A stretch of DNA of 64,000 nt, from positions 1 through 64,000 of the forward strand of contig NZ_JACJPV010000008.1 in the NCBI RefSeq assembly GCF_014696225.1, in the 5' to 3' direction. Positions within the stretch are counted from its first letter, which is position 1. The number at the start of each line of letters is the position of its first letter. The notes under the pieces are model-generated. The model did no database searches and was not told the origin of the DNA. It saw only the letters and a program-made list of their open reading frames with translations. The translations under genes and the position numbers were made by a program. The stretch is from Anabaena sp. FACHB-1237 (GTDB lineage: Bacteria; Cyanobacteriota; Cyanobacteriia; Cyanobacteriales; Nostocaceae). Below are positions 9,367-18,789 of the stretch, in pieces.

Positions 9367-9815
9367 GATGCAAGCAAGATGCTTGCGCTACAGTAAATTT
9401 AGAATAATAGATGCAAGCAAGATGCTTACACTACAGTAGTGTGGATAATGGATGCAAGCAAGATGCTTGCGCTACAGTAAATTTAGAATAATAGATGCAA
9501 GCAAGATGCTTGTGCTACAGTAGTGTGGATAATAGATGCAAGCAAGATGCTTGTGCTACAGTAAATTTAGAATAATAGATGCAAGCAAGATGCTTGCGCT
9601 ACAGTAGTGTGGATAATAGATGCAAGCAAGATGCTTACACTACAGTAGTGTGGATAATGGATGCAAGCAAGATGCTTGCGCTACAGTAGTGTGGATAATA
9701 GATGCAAGCAAGATGCTTGTGCTACAGTAAATTTAGAATAATAGATGCAAGCAAGATGCTTGTGCTACAGTAAATTTAGGTTTTTTAGTTATACAGTTTA
9801 GCTGCACATCAGCTT
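9367..9815. repeat. ten-unit tandem array of 41/43-bp hairpin units
   Basis: Ten units start at 9367, 9410, 9451, 9494, 9535, 9578, 9619, 9660, 9701 and 9744. Each has the 17-base hairpin GCAAGCAAGATGCTTGC (seven-pair stem, three-base loop, occasionally changed to TGCTTAC or TGCTTGT) followed by CTACAGTA and then one of two linkers: a 43-bp unit with AATTTAGAATAATA or a 41-bp unit with GTGTGGATAAT. From 9780 to 9815 the sequence turns into a diverged end of the 104-bp family-1 element (TATACAG, GCACATCAGCTTA). The array therefore looks like an amplified family-1 core. Confidence 0.85.
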
Positions 9816-9880
9816 ATCAATTCTCCAGATAGATACCCAATCATCAAAACAGTGTCAGAATAAGAGTAGGAACACCTTTG

Positions 9881-9887
9881 AAGGAGG
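9881..9887 (+). promoter_or_regulatory. strong Shine-Dalgarno before the BtuF-like gene
   Basis: AAGGAGG lies nine bases before the ATG at 9897, one of the few canonical ribosome binding sites in the window. It is part of CACCTTTGAAGGAGGTG, which could fold on itself with a five-pair stem and partly hide the site; the folding is inference. Confidence 0.55.
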
Positions 9888-9896
9888 TGGACTACT

Positions 9897-10838
9897 ATGT
9901 TGAATAATACAATGTTGAATGATAAAATCAGAATAGTTTCTTTAATACCCAGTGGTACGGAAATAGCTGCTACATTAGGACTACAAGATAAAATTGTTGG
10001 GCGATCGCATGAATGTGATTATCCCCCAGAAATATCCCATTTGCCTATTTGTACCCAATCTCGTTTAGATATTAACGCCTCCAGCAATGATATTTACAAT
10101 GAACTGCATAATTTATTACAATCTTCTCTCAGTATTTACAAAATCAAAGTTGATATCTTAGAGAAATTACAACCTACCCACATTTTAACCCAGGATCAAT
10201 GTCATGTATCTGCTGTCACCTTACCAGAGATTAACAAAGCTGTAAACCAGCTTACCCATAGTTCACCATATATTATTTCATTGAAACCAAAAACATTGCG
10301 AGATGTTTGGGCAGATATTGAAAAAGTTGGTAATATCTTTGGTGTAGATTCAGTAAAAATACTAGAAAATCTCGAATCTCGTGTAAAAATCTGTCATAGA
10401 AGATTACAAGGATTATCCACTCCAGAATTACCCAGGGTTGTCTGTATTCAATGGACAGAACCACTCATGGTAGGTGCAAATTGGATACCCGAACTAGTCA
10501 AACTAGCAGGAGGACAAAGTTTATTTAGTCTTCTCAGTAAATCTAACACTCATGTTACCTGGGAAACATTATTAGCCAGTAATCCTGATGTGATAATTTT
10601 TATGCTCTATGGCTTTGATTTACAGAGAAATCACGAAGAAGCGGAAATATTCACCCATCGTCAAGAATGGCACAAATTACACGCTTTTCAAAGTGGTAGA
10701 GTCTTTGTCACTAACGGTAATTCTTACTTTAATCGTCCTGGTCCAAGATTAGTAGACTCGGTAGAAATTTTAGCAGAAATATTACACCCAGATATTTTTA
10801 ACTATGGTTATAAAGGTGTGGGATGGGAAACTGTATAA
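9897..10838 (+). CDS. cobalamin-binding protein, BtuF-like
   Basis: 313 residues of the helical-backbone-metal-receptor / BtuF type: RIVSLIPSGTEIAATLGL near the start, VGRSHECDYPPE, ILTQDQCHV near residue 100, and the C-terminal WHKLHAFQSGRVFVTNGN block. These proteins bind cobalamin or related corrinoids. Unlike periplasmic BtuF, no signal peptide or lipobox is visible, as in other cyanobacterial and soil-bacterial members annotated only as cobalamin-binding protein, so a cytosolic role is possible. No BtuC or BtuD gene is adjacent. I saw no cobalamin riboswitch in the short leader. Confidence 0.82.
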   Translation: MLNNTMLNDKIRIVSLIPSGTEIAATLGLQDKIVGRSHECDYPPEISHLPICTQSRLDINASSNDIYNELHNLLQSSLSIYKIKVDILEKLQPTHILTQDQCHVSAVTLPEINKAVNQLTHSSPYIISLKPKTLRDVWADIEKVGNIFGVDSVKILENLESRVKICHRRLQGLSTPELPRVVCIQWTEPLMVGANWIPELVKLAGGQSLFSLLSKSNTHVTWETLLASNPDVIIFMLYGFDLQRNHEEAEIFTHRQEWHKLHAFQSGRVFVTNGNSYFNRPGPRLVDSVEILAEILHPDIFNYGYKGVGWETV

Positions 10839-10878
10839 TTTGTTTTTGGGGAACAGGGGTATGCAGATTAGGATCTGA

Positions 10879-10962
10879 TGAGGTACAGATGTTGATGATA
10901 AAATCCTTATAATGCGGGCATCTTGCCCGCTAACACTGTACCTCGTATAGATAGAATGTGAT
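10879..10962. repeat. partial family-2 element with perfect hairpin core
   Basis: GAGGTACAGATGTTGATGA and ACTGTACCTCGTATAGATAG flank the perfect inverted repeat GCGGGCATCTTGCCCGC (seven pairs, TCT loop). It lies between the convergent ends of the BtuF-like gene and argG and may also act as a terminator. Confidence 0.5.
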
Positions 10963-11004
10963 ATAATTACAATTAATTATCCCAAATCCTAAAATACTAT
11001 TTTA

Positions 11005-12204
11005 TTACTTATTACCTTTCGCCCAAATGCGCGTAGGTAATCCCCAGACGTAAATAAAGCCTTCCGCAGCTTTGTGATCAAATTGATCTTCTGCGCCATA
11101 AGTAGCTAAATCAGGTGTATATAGAGTGTTATCACTCCAACGTCCGACGATAGTGGCGTTACCTTTAAATAGTTTAAGGCGTACTACTCCAGATACTCTT
11201 TCTTGGGTTTGTTGAATAAAAGCATCTAAGGCATTTTTTAGAGGACTATACCAAAGTCCGTTATACACAAGTTTAGTATAGGTTTCTTCAATGCCACGTT
11301 TGTACTGAGTTACGTCAGCAGTCAACGTTAAACTTTCTAAGTCACGGTGGGCGTTAATAAGAACTAGCATAGCTGGTGATTCGTATATTTCCCGTGACTT
11401 AATACCTACTAGACGATTTTCAATCATGTCTATGCGGCCAATACCATGATTACCAACAATGGTATTTAATTTTTGAATTAGTTCTACTGGGGTTTCGCTT
11501 GTACCATTAATAGTGGTGGGAAGACCTTTGACAAAACCAATTTCTATATATTCCGGTTCGTTGGGGGTATCCGCGATCGCCTTTGTCATTTCATAAATTT
11601 CTTCGGGAGGTTCATTGGCCGGATCTTCCAACGTTCCAGCTTCTATACTACGTCCTAACAAGTTTTTATCTATACTAAAAGGTGACGATTTTTTCACTGG
11701 TGCGGGAATACCAAATTTTTCACCATAAGCAATGGTTTCTTCCCGACTCATTCCCCATTCTCTAGCGGGTGCAAGAATTTTTAAATTAGGATTAAGTGCA
11801 GCACAGGATACATCAAAACGTACCTGATCATTGCCCTTACCAGTACAACCATGAGCGATCGCATCTGCACCATATTTAGCAGCAGCTTCTACTAATATTT
11901 TAGCAATCAATGGCCGAGCTAGGGCTGTTCCTAAAGGATAGCGATTTTCATAGAGTGCATTAGCTTGAATGGCCGGAAATGCGTACTCTGCGATAAATAT
12001 ATCCTTAACATCCGCTACCAGAGACTCACTTGCACCAGATTTTAGTGCTTTTTCTCGCACTGGTTCTAATTCATCTCCCTGACCCAAATCAGCGGCCAGG
12101 GTAATTACTTCTTCTACTCCCCATTCTTGCTTTAAGTAGGGAATACATACGGAGGTATCAACTCCACCAGAATATGCTAGAACAACCTTTTTGGCGCGAC
12201 CCAT
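11005..12204 (-). CDS. argG: argininosuccinate synthase
   Basis: ArgG condenses citrulline and aspartate with ATP, the penultimate step of arginine synthesis in the cytosol. The 399 residues match the usual length. The PP-loop signature [10 protein letters not shown] is at 9-18, with [12 protein letters not shown] near 120 and the [12 protein letters not shown] block near 185 where expected. The ATG at 12204 gives the standard start. The gene is alone, with a 311-base upstream gap that should hold its promoter. Confidence 0.97.
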   Translation of the reverse strand: MGRAKKVVLAYSGGVDTSVCIPYLKQEWGVEEVITLAADLGQGDELEPVREKALKSGASESLVADVKDIFIAEYAFPAIQANALYENRYPLGTALARPLIAKILVEAAAKYGADAIAHGCTGKGNDQVRFDVSCAALNPNLKILAPAREWGMSREETIAYGEKFGIPAPVKKSSPFSIDKNLLGRSIEAGTLEDPANEPPEEIYEMTKAIADTPNEPEYIEIGFVKGLPTTINGTSETPVELIQKLNTIVGNHGIGRIDMIENRLVGIKSREIYESPAMLVLINAHRDLESLTLTADVTQYKRGIEETYTKLVYNGLWYSPLKNALDAFIQQTQERVSGVVRLKLFKGNATIVGRWSDNTLYTPDLATYGAEDQFDHKAAEGFIYVWGLPTRIWAKGNK

Positions 12205-12515
12205 TAATTTCTCCAGTTACCAATGAGGAAAATCATGAGTCATCATTATACCCCAAGGTTGGTTAATCTATAGCCATTCTGGTAAATATAGAGGCTTATA
12301 GCATAGGTTCTCCTTGACGCTAATAATATATAATGATAACTGCTAATAATCGCTTGAGTAAGGACAGCAAAAAATCACATAGTTTCTTAGGTATAAACTG
12401 TTTAGGAAATTGAAGCAGCTGGTCTTTTGCTTCATTAATACTTACGTAAATTTTGTAATGAATTATACATCAAAAGCGATCGCTCACAATAAATATATAA
12501 CTAACATAAAATCAT
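12205..12515. other. intergenic region between argG and phoX
   Basis: This gap carries the argG promoter region and the 3' end of the phoX transcript, both on the minus strand. One HIP1 octamer lies at about 12477. I see no RNA gene, riboswitch or repeat family member. Confidence 0.4.
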
Positions 12516-14861
12516 CTAAACAAAATTACCACCATCTTTCCGTCGAATACCAATAACGCAAGGACGGGGAATACCTGTTAAATTAGCATTACCACCATCA
12601 ACAGTGGAAATATTACTCGGCCAACTACTACCACGAGGAATAGTACGACTTTGATTAAAAGTTGTACCGTCTAAATCCAATATCTCCAAGTCACGAGTTA
12701 AGATCGTACCATCATTAACAGGTGAATTTTCACCAGGATGTTGCACAGAAATAATTAAAGTATTACCCACAAATGTAGGTCCTGTCATTTCACACAACAC
12801 TGGTCCATAACCAAAAGGTATGACTTTTCCCGCATTACTACCACTGGTAGGAATACAAAAAATCCAGTTGTTACCAAATACACCCGTTAAACTAGAAACA
12901 TTACCCACACTTTGATGATTAACCGTGTTGCTAGTAGCACCATTTACACCATTAATACTCATCATATCAGTCACACCCCATATATTACCTTGGGTATCAA
13001 ATACTAAATTATCAACATTGGCAAACCCAGCACCTCCCACAGTTCCAGCTTCTCCTCCTTGGACAAATTTTTCCCAAGTAAAACTTGTACCTGTACCATC
13101 ACTACTACTTTCAATAATCTTATAAATTCCTCCACTGTCTTGAGTGCCGTTGATAGCTGGATCTAATTTTGCTACTTGAAAAATACGTGAATCTGCATAG
13201 CCATCACTACTAGGCGCACCATCTGTATAAGCAATAAAAACCTCTTTTGTATTAGGATGAATTTCCACATCTTCAGGACGTGCTGTAGGTGTACCTCCTA
13301 CTAAATTAGCAGCTAAAAAAGCATCACAAAGTATTGCACCTTGAGATATATAAAAATCACTCAACTTTTTATTTTGATAATTTGGTAAGGTAGCTATTTC
13401 ATTAAGTCTAGTACAAGCAAATACACCACCATCTGTCATTTCACCAGCTATACCCTTACGTCGAGGTAAAGGTAAAATCCCCTCTTTTTGTGCCGAACCT
13501 AAAGCCGTAAATTCCACAGAAGAAAGTACAGAAGGCGGTATGGGATTTGTGGGAGTATTTAATAATAAAGGTATCCATTCTCCCGTACCATCAGGATTAA
13601 ATTTAGCAACGTATAAAATACCACTATTAAATAAATTGCTATTACTCTTAGCAGTAATGTTACTTACAATACCATTACTCACAAATTTATAAGTATGGCC
13701 ACCGCGTCTATCATCACCCATATAAGTCACTAATTTCTTACCTGCTTCCACTCGTAAAGCCACATTTTCATGACGATAACGACCTAACCAGGTATGTTTT
13801 TTTGGTCTAAAATTGGAATTTGTTGGGTCAATTTCTACTATCCAACCATATTTTTCTCCCACTAGACCAAATATTTCGCCCACAGTACCAGGAATATAAC
13901 CTATTTGTGTACCATTAGACTTGACTGCTTCTGTCACACCTATAACAGATGTACTACTACCTTGAAAATTCTCTTCTCCGCTTAAAATAGTGCCCCAGGG
14001 TGTTGTTCCGCCAGAACAGTTATAAGCAGTACCAATAATTTTGTTACCTAATCCATCACTACTAATAGTAAAAACTTCAGTTGCAGCAGGTCCAGTAGCT
14101 ATTAAATAGTTTTCATCACCTTGTTGATAACTGAGTTTTCCCCAAGATGTAATTTTCTTATATCCATCTGTTCTTTGACCGTTAATTCTTAAGCCAGAAA
14201 GTCCATGAATACGACGATTTTTGACATCTTTAACTACGGTAAATCTTTGATTTTTCTGATCATGAGAAATGCGGACAATTGAACCCCCTAAATTATATAG
14301 AATTTCTCCATTTAACTCTATATTTCTCATCTGAGGTAAATCTCGTTTAACGATTTGAGAAAATGTACTTATCAACCCTTTTCTATGGTCAAAATTATCA
14401 GTTGTTGAGAGAGAAATTGCCGAACTAATATACTCATGGTTTACCCATAAATAACCATCTTGAGAATTTTTATTAAGGGGAATAAATCCTGTATAATCAC
14501 AGTTACAACCTACATATTCATCAGGATTGTTAAATAATCTATCTCCCCAGCCTAATATTATATAACGTTCATATTCTGGAGGAATAACTACATCATCTAT
14601 AATCTGATAATTAGTTAATTTAACATTATTTTCTGCCTTGATAATTTTTCCTTTTCCTATGGCTGTAGGTAAGAAACTATTAACTTCTTGATAAATGGGT
14701 AAAGGATGGGGTAAACGTACAGGGGTAAAACGGGTTTTAAAAGTAGGTTTTGCTTGCGCTTGGGCAATGTTATTTATATTTTCAAAAACCTGTTCTGCAA
14801 GCACAGAGGTAACTACTGTCGCTGAAAAAAATTTTAAAACTTGTCGGCGGTTAAGAGTCAT
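12516..14861 (-). CDS. phoX: PhoX-family alkaline phosphatase, Tat-exported
   Basis: 781 residues. The N-terminus has a twin-arginine signal (NRRQVLKFF at 4-12, a hydrophobic stretch, then AQAQA at the likely cleavage site near 37), so the folded enzyme is exported by the Tat route. The body is the DUF839/PhoX beta-propeller family, with NHEY near 141, GGTTPWGTILSGEENF near 283-298 and GEMTDGGVFACTRLNE near 476. PhoX enzymes use calcium and iron and release phosphate from organic esters, typically under phosphate starvation. I could not find a convincing Pho box in the short upstream space, which is occupied by a family-2 end and its 55-bp array. Confidence 0.88.
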   Translation of the reverse strand: MTLNRRQVLKFFSATVVTSVLAEQVFENINNIAQAQAKPTFKTRFTPVRLPHPLPIYQEVNSFLPTAIGKGKIIKAENNVKLTNYQIIDDVVIPPEYERYIILGWGDRLFNNPDEYVGCNCDYTGFIPLNKNSQDGYLWVNHEYISSAISLSTTDNFDHRKGLISTFSQIVKRDLPQMRNIELNGEILYNLGGSIVRISHDQKNQRFTVVKDVKNRRIHGLSGLRINGQRTDGYKKITSWGKLSYQQGDENYLIATGPAATEVFTISSDGLGNKIIGTAYNCSGGTTPWGTILSGEENFQGSSTSVIGVTEAVKSNGTQIGYIPGTVGEIFGLVGEKYGWIVEIDPTNSNFRPKKHTWLGRYRHENVALRVEAGKKLVTYMGDDRRGGHTYKFVSNGIVSNITAKSNSNLFNSGILYVAKFNPDGTGEWIPLLLNTPTNPIPPSVLSSVEFTALGSAQKEGILPLPRRKGIAGEMTDGGVFACTRLNEIATLPNYQNKKLSDFYISQGAILCDAFLAANLVGGTPTARPEDVEIHPNTKEVFIAYTDGAPSSDGYADSRIFQVAKLDPAINGTQDSGGIYKIIESSSDGTGTSFTWEKFVQGGEAGTVGGAGFANVDNLVFDTQGNIWGVTDMMSINGVNGATSNTVNHQSVGNVSSLTGVFGNNWIFCIPTSGSNAGKVIPFGYGPVLCEMTGPTFVGNTLIISVQHPGENSPVNDGTILTRDLEILDLDGTTFNQSRTIPRGSSWPSNISTVDGGNANLTGIPRPCVIGIRRKDGGNFV

Positions 14862-14916
14862 TGAGTATTTCTCCTGAAATATCCTATAATTGCATTATGT
14901 GATTGTAGTAAAATTA

Positions 14917-15226
14917 TACAGCAGTTTCCGTTCTTATAAGGTACAGCGATTTATAGTAACATCTTTGTAGCGCGGGCATCTTGCCTGCCATTAGCCGATC
15001 GCTATTTATAGTAACATCTTTGTAGCGCGGGCATCTTGCCTGCCACTAGCCGATCGCTATTTATAGTAACATCTTTGTAGCGCGGGCATCTTGCCTGCCA
15101 TTAGCCGATCGCTATTTATAATAACATCTTTGTAGCGCGGGCATCTTGCCTGCCACTAGCCGATCGCTATTTATAGTAACATCTTTGTAGCGCGGGCATC
15201 TTGCCTGCCATTAGCCGATCGCTATT
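14917..15226. repeat. family-2 element end with five-unit 55-bp tandem array
   Basis: The left end of a family-2 element (TACAGCAGTTTCCG, 14917-14930) is followed by five units of exactly 55 bp starting at 14946, 15001, 15056, 15111 and 15166, and a short partial unit. Each unit has the imperfect hairpin GCGGGCATCTTGCCTGC and a CCGATCGC site. Units differ only at a few bases (CATTAG or CACTAG; ATAGTAAC or ATAATAAC), so expansion was recent. The array ends three bases before the stop codon of the nuclease gene. Confidence 0.88.
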
Positions 15227-15228
15227 TT

Positions 15229-16767
15229 CTATAAATCTCGTAGGTAATAAAAGTGCTCATTTTGCCAACTATCTGCTTTAATTCTTCCTAAATAACCTGT
15301 TAATGGTGATGATAGTTCTATAAGAATATTATATAATTCTTGATCATCTAAGTTTTGTGGAGGATCTTGATAAAGATATGCTGTTATAAGTTCACTAACT
15401 TTAGCATCCTTGCTATCTGTTTTTTCCAGATGTTTTTTGACTACTTGGATAATGTGCGATCGCAATTTTATTTCTTTTTTTACTTGATCAATATATTCAT
15501 TAATTTTATCATCAATTTGTCCTGGTTCTAAATATTGCTTTAACTCCATCAAATCTATAGCACCTGGATATTTTGCCTTTAGTTCTACTAATTTTTGTAA
15601 TGTCATAGCTTTAATAACACTTGTTTGAGATAGTTTTGCAGATTTAATTAAAGTTTCTTTCAGTTGTTTTGTAGGTTCACCAGGTCCAATAATTAAGCGT
15701 ACAGCTTGTAAATAATTTTCTTGTAGATGTCTTTTACCAATTCTATCTAATTCTTCCACAGCACGATCTGTAATACTTCTTCCTGCTTTGCATTCGCACA
15801 CTAAAGGATAAGGCTGAGAACAATATAAATCTAAACCTCCCGCACCTCCTTTATAAGCATTTTCCACTTGAAAACCTAAAAATTCCAAACTTTGACGAGA
15901 GATATTTTCAAAGTCTGTACCTGCTTGATAATTACTTTTTTTCTCTTCAAATTCTATGCTTCTATTTCCTAAAGGTGCTATGGTTTTAATCCAAGACAAA
16001 TCAGGATCTAGGCTATTTTTCCCAGGTTGGTTACTCCATCCTAAAAATACTCTAATTTCCTGTTCTAGTAGTTGTACTGCTGGGTTATTTTTAGCCATTG
16101 GTAATAATACACCTTGCAGTTCTTCCAGTTCAGGATGTAGGGGAGGTTGGCGGTTTTGTAGTTGTTGTTTGCGTTGTATAAATATCTGATCACTTAATAG
16201 AGGTTTAGATTCAGATACAGAAATATTATGAGGTAATGGGGCAAATTTTCCCAGTTTTTGTTGAATGTTGGGAATAGATGGAATTTCTAAGGGTTTATCT
16301 AAATGATGCACGCGCAAATAAGCTAGGAAAAAATGGGGATGTTTTTGTAATATTTCCTCAAATCTTTCTGCTTTCCAGATGGTTAATTGAGATAAAATAT
16401 CTAGTGGTTCGGTTTTATCTAAAGTTCGACAAAATTCACATCTAGCCCATGCTTTAATTAAAACATTATTTTGAGATAAAGGTAATTGTAATTGTTTCTG
16501 GGTTTTAATTAAATTTAGTTGTTCTGGTTGTAATAAAATACCTGCTTGGTGAAATTTTTCCCATGCAGTTTTAGCAATGGGTAAAAAGTTTGTCCGGTAG
16601 TATTTATTAATTTCCACTGTAGACATTTCCACAGGATAAAAAGCGAATGTTTTTCCAGAATGAAGAAATGATTTAGGTAAAGCTACTATTATTCTTCCCT
16701 GAATTAGTGCTTCAATATCAGGAACAGGTAAACATAATACAGTAGAAATTGAAAAAGATTTATTCAT
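15229..16767 (-). CDS. PD-(D/E)XK (Mrr-like) nuclease-domain protein
   Basis: 512 residues, third gene of a three-gene operon. Residues 283-340 read as a restriction-endonuclease-like core: E287 in AGTDFE, D313 in GGAGGLDLY and E325-x-K327 in VCECKAGRS, the same order as in Mrr-type nucleases. The N-terminal part (about 10-160: AFYPVE near 42, IKAWARCEFC near 104) looks weakly like the DUF1802 group, and the C-terminal 120 residues are helical and charged. The start follows the ATPase stop by six bases, so the two are probably translationally linked. A role in cutting DNA directed by the ATPase is inference. Confidence 0.7.
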   Translation of the reverse strand: MNKSFSISTVLCLPVPDIEALIQGRIIVALPKSFLHSGKTFAFYPVEMSTVEINKYYRTNFLPIAKTAWEKFHQAGILLQPEQLNLIKTQKQLQLPLSQNNVLIKAWARCEFCRTLDKTEPLDILSQLTIWKAERFEEILQKHPHFFLAYLRVHHLDKPLEIPSIPNIQQKLGKFAPLPHNISVSESKPLLSDQIFIQRKQQLQNRQPPLHPELEELQGVLLPMAKNNPAVQLLEQEIRVFLGWSNQPGKNSLDPDLSWIKTIAPLGNRSIEFEEKKSNYQAGTDFENISRQSLEFLGFQVENAYKGGAGGLDLYCSQPYPLVCECKAGRSITDRAVEELDRIGKRHLQENYLQAVRLIIGPGEPTKQLKETLIKSAKLSQTSVIKAMTLQKLVELKAKYPGAIDLMELKQYLEPGQIDDKINEYIDQVKKEIKLRSHIIQVVKKHLEKTDSKDAKVSELITAYLYQDPPQNLDDQELYNILIELSSPLTGYLGRIKADSWQNEHFYYLRDL

Positions 16768-16773
16768 AATTAA

Positions 16774-18729
16774 TTAACCAAGTAAATCACTTAAATTATC
16801 TTCATCGCCAACTTCAGATATATCAACATCAATATCTTCGCTATCTCCAAATAAATCACTTAAATCATCTTCATCATCAACTTCAATAATATTACCAGAT
16901 GGATCACTTAAAATTTCTTTAAGTAACAAATTATCAAAAGTAATATTATTTTTAGAAATAATTTCAAAAATCTGGTCTTCTGTTAATTGATATTTTTCCT
17001 TTTTATTATAAATAGCCAATATTACTATCAATGGACGAATTTGATTTTCTATCAAATCTACGTGTTCTCCTCCTTTTCTGACTATCAATTCATCCAGTAG
17101 TTTATATCCTTCTGATCTTTTCTTCATTTGTTCTATTTTTGATTTAGAACGCACTAAACAACCACGAGTTAAATCGAAAGTATGATAGTCATTTAACCTT
17201 CTTAAACAAGCATTTAATGTAAATTGAGAATCTTGGATAACTGCTACCCCAATTTTTACTTCTTTACCATTTTCATTACCGATGATTTTGAAGTTTATAA
17301 AATTCTTATTATGTGATTTAGGCTTGATATCATTTGTGATTTCTTCAATACTTACGCCTTCTAATGTTTGTCCTTTTAAAGTATTAAATCCAAAATAAAG
17401 AGCGTCAGCTATTCGAGAACCATCTTCTATATATTCTTCAAATTTTACGTCACTTTCCCTTGTAAATGCGATTTCAAACCTTTCAAATGGATCGGAAGGA
17501 AGTGGATCTTCTTCAATCTTAAAATTATCTGCACACCATCGTAAAGCCTCCCGAACTGTTGGTTTATTCTTACCATATTCTCTCAATTTACCTTCTTCAA
17601 ATGGATACAGTGGATGAGGAGGAATTAAGTTTTTTGAACTATAATATTCCTGTAACCAAATAGTTGCTAATTGCACCATAGCATCAGCATTAAGAGGTTT
17701 TAGTTCTATAGGTTTGACTTGTGTATATTTTGAAAGCCTGTCTACTTTACCATCGTGTTGTTGATTAATAACATCTTTCCAGGTTTCTGATTTCATGACT
17801 GTGAGAATAACCACACCTTGACCAAGTTCTGAATTTTCCAAAGTATCATGGAGACGTTTTACAAGATCAGCAATTACTAATGGTGTTGTCAAACCATCCT
17901 CGTTACAATTATTTTCAATATCTATTTCATCAAAACAAATAATAACTGGATTATAGGAACTAACAATATTTAAAATTTGCTGAATTTTATTGAGTGCTTC
18001 TGCTTCTCTATCTTGATTAGTTTTAGAAAGATTAGGTAATCCTAAATCATTAGCATTTGATTGAGCTAATTCTTCACCAGATAACCATAATTTTGCAAAG
18101 GAAACTTGAATTTGTGAAAGTGTCCATAAAATAGCTCTAACAATATAAGGATCTGTACTAGGTTTATTTTTAATTACCTTGTTTTGCAAAACATCTATAA
18201 GATTGCTATTTCTAGCTAATCTCTTTTTATAAGTAGAGTCAAATTTTTTGACTAAATCTGCTGGAGATGGAGTATTTTTTTCTCCTTCACTAACCATAGC
18301 TGCGGCTACTTCTTGCCATTGCATCACTTCTTGACTTCCAGTTTTACTCAAACTGTCTGCTAAAGTTTGCTGTAATTGATACTTAACTAAATTTAAGTCT
18401 GTATAGTTATTAACACCTGAATAAACAAATAAAGCACCTCCTCTTTTTTCTAGTTCATGACGAATACGACTCAAAAGATGGGTTTTACCAACTCCCACAG
18501 GTGATGTGATGACTATTGAAGTCACTTTATCTTGATTGGATTTACTTTTGCGAACAAATTCAATTGCTTCAAAAACCTTGTTAGAAGCATGAGCATTTAA
18601 GGTTTGTACATCGGGAAATCCTTTTCCCCAAATATTCTGTTGTTGAGTAATTCCAGCATTAGTAAATGGATTATGACTATTGATGGCATTATTTACCGCT
18701 TCTATAGCGGAAACAGGGGTATTCGTCAT
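16774..18729 (-). CDS. AAA-type P-loop ATPase of the three-gene operon
   Basis: 651 residues. Walker A SPVGVGKTHLL is at about 76-86 and Walker B ICFDEIDIE at about 264-272, followed by a long sensor-like region (VVILTVMKSETW near 306). Residues 420-600 form a second domain with GVAVIQDSQ and RGCLVRSKSK. The last 40 residues are strongly acidic with two similar boxes, DEDDLSDLFG and DEDNLSDLLG, perhaps a protein-docking tail. There is no membrane segment. It lies between the winged-helix gene (60-base gap) and the nuclease gene (6-base gap). The layout resembles ATPase modules of phage-defence systems, but I cannot assign it to a named one. Confidence 0.7.
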   Translation of the reverse strand: MTNTPVSAIEAVNNAINSHNPFTNAGITQQQNIWGKGFPDVQTLNAHASNKVFEAIEFVRKSKSNQDKVTSIVITSPVGVGKTHLLSRIRHELEKRGGALFVYSGVNNYTDLNLVKYQLQQTLADSLSKTGSQEVMQWQEVAAAMVSEGEKNTPSPADLVKKFDSTYKKRLARNSNLIDVLQNKVIKNKPSTDPYIVRAILWTLSQIQVSFAKLWLSGEELAQSNANDLGLPNLSKTNQDREAEALNKIQQILNIVSSYNPVIICFDEIDIENNCNEDGLTTPLVIADLVKRLHDTLENSELGQGVVILTVMKSETWKDVINQQHDGKVDRLSKYTQVKPIELKPLNADAMVQLATIWLQEYYSSKNLIPPHPLYPFEEGKLREYGKNKPTVREALRWCADNFKIEEDPLPSDPFERFEIAFTRESDVKFEEYIEDGSRIADALYFGFNTLKGQTLEGVSIEEITNDIKPKSHNKNFINFKIIGNENGKEVKIGVAVIQDSQFTLNACLRRLNDYHTFDLTRGCLVRSKSKIEQMKKRSEGYKLLDELIVRKGGEHVDLIENQIRPLIVILAIYNKKEKYQLTEDQIFEIISKNNITFDNLLLKEILSDPSGNIIEVDDEDDLSDLFGDSEDIDVDISEVGDEDNLSDLLG

Positions 18730-18789
18730 GGTAATTTCTCAAGTGTAAGGAACGGAAAAGTTTAATGAAATAGTTGTCAAATAATGTGA

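Noticed and set aside
9367..9815. A second CRISPR array
   Set aside because: The conserved part is longer than the variable part and the linkers are only two recurring types, not unique spacers; it is a tandem repeat.
9816..9896. Cobalamin riboswitch before the BtuF-like gene
   Set aside because: Only 80 bases lie between the repeat array and the start, and no B12-box-like sequence is visible.
14946..15226. A short CRISPR array at the 55-bp repeat
   Set aside because: The whole 55-bp unit is repeated, with no unique spacer sequence.
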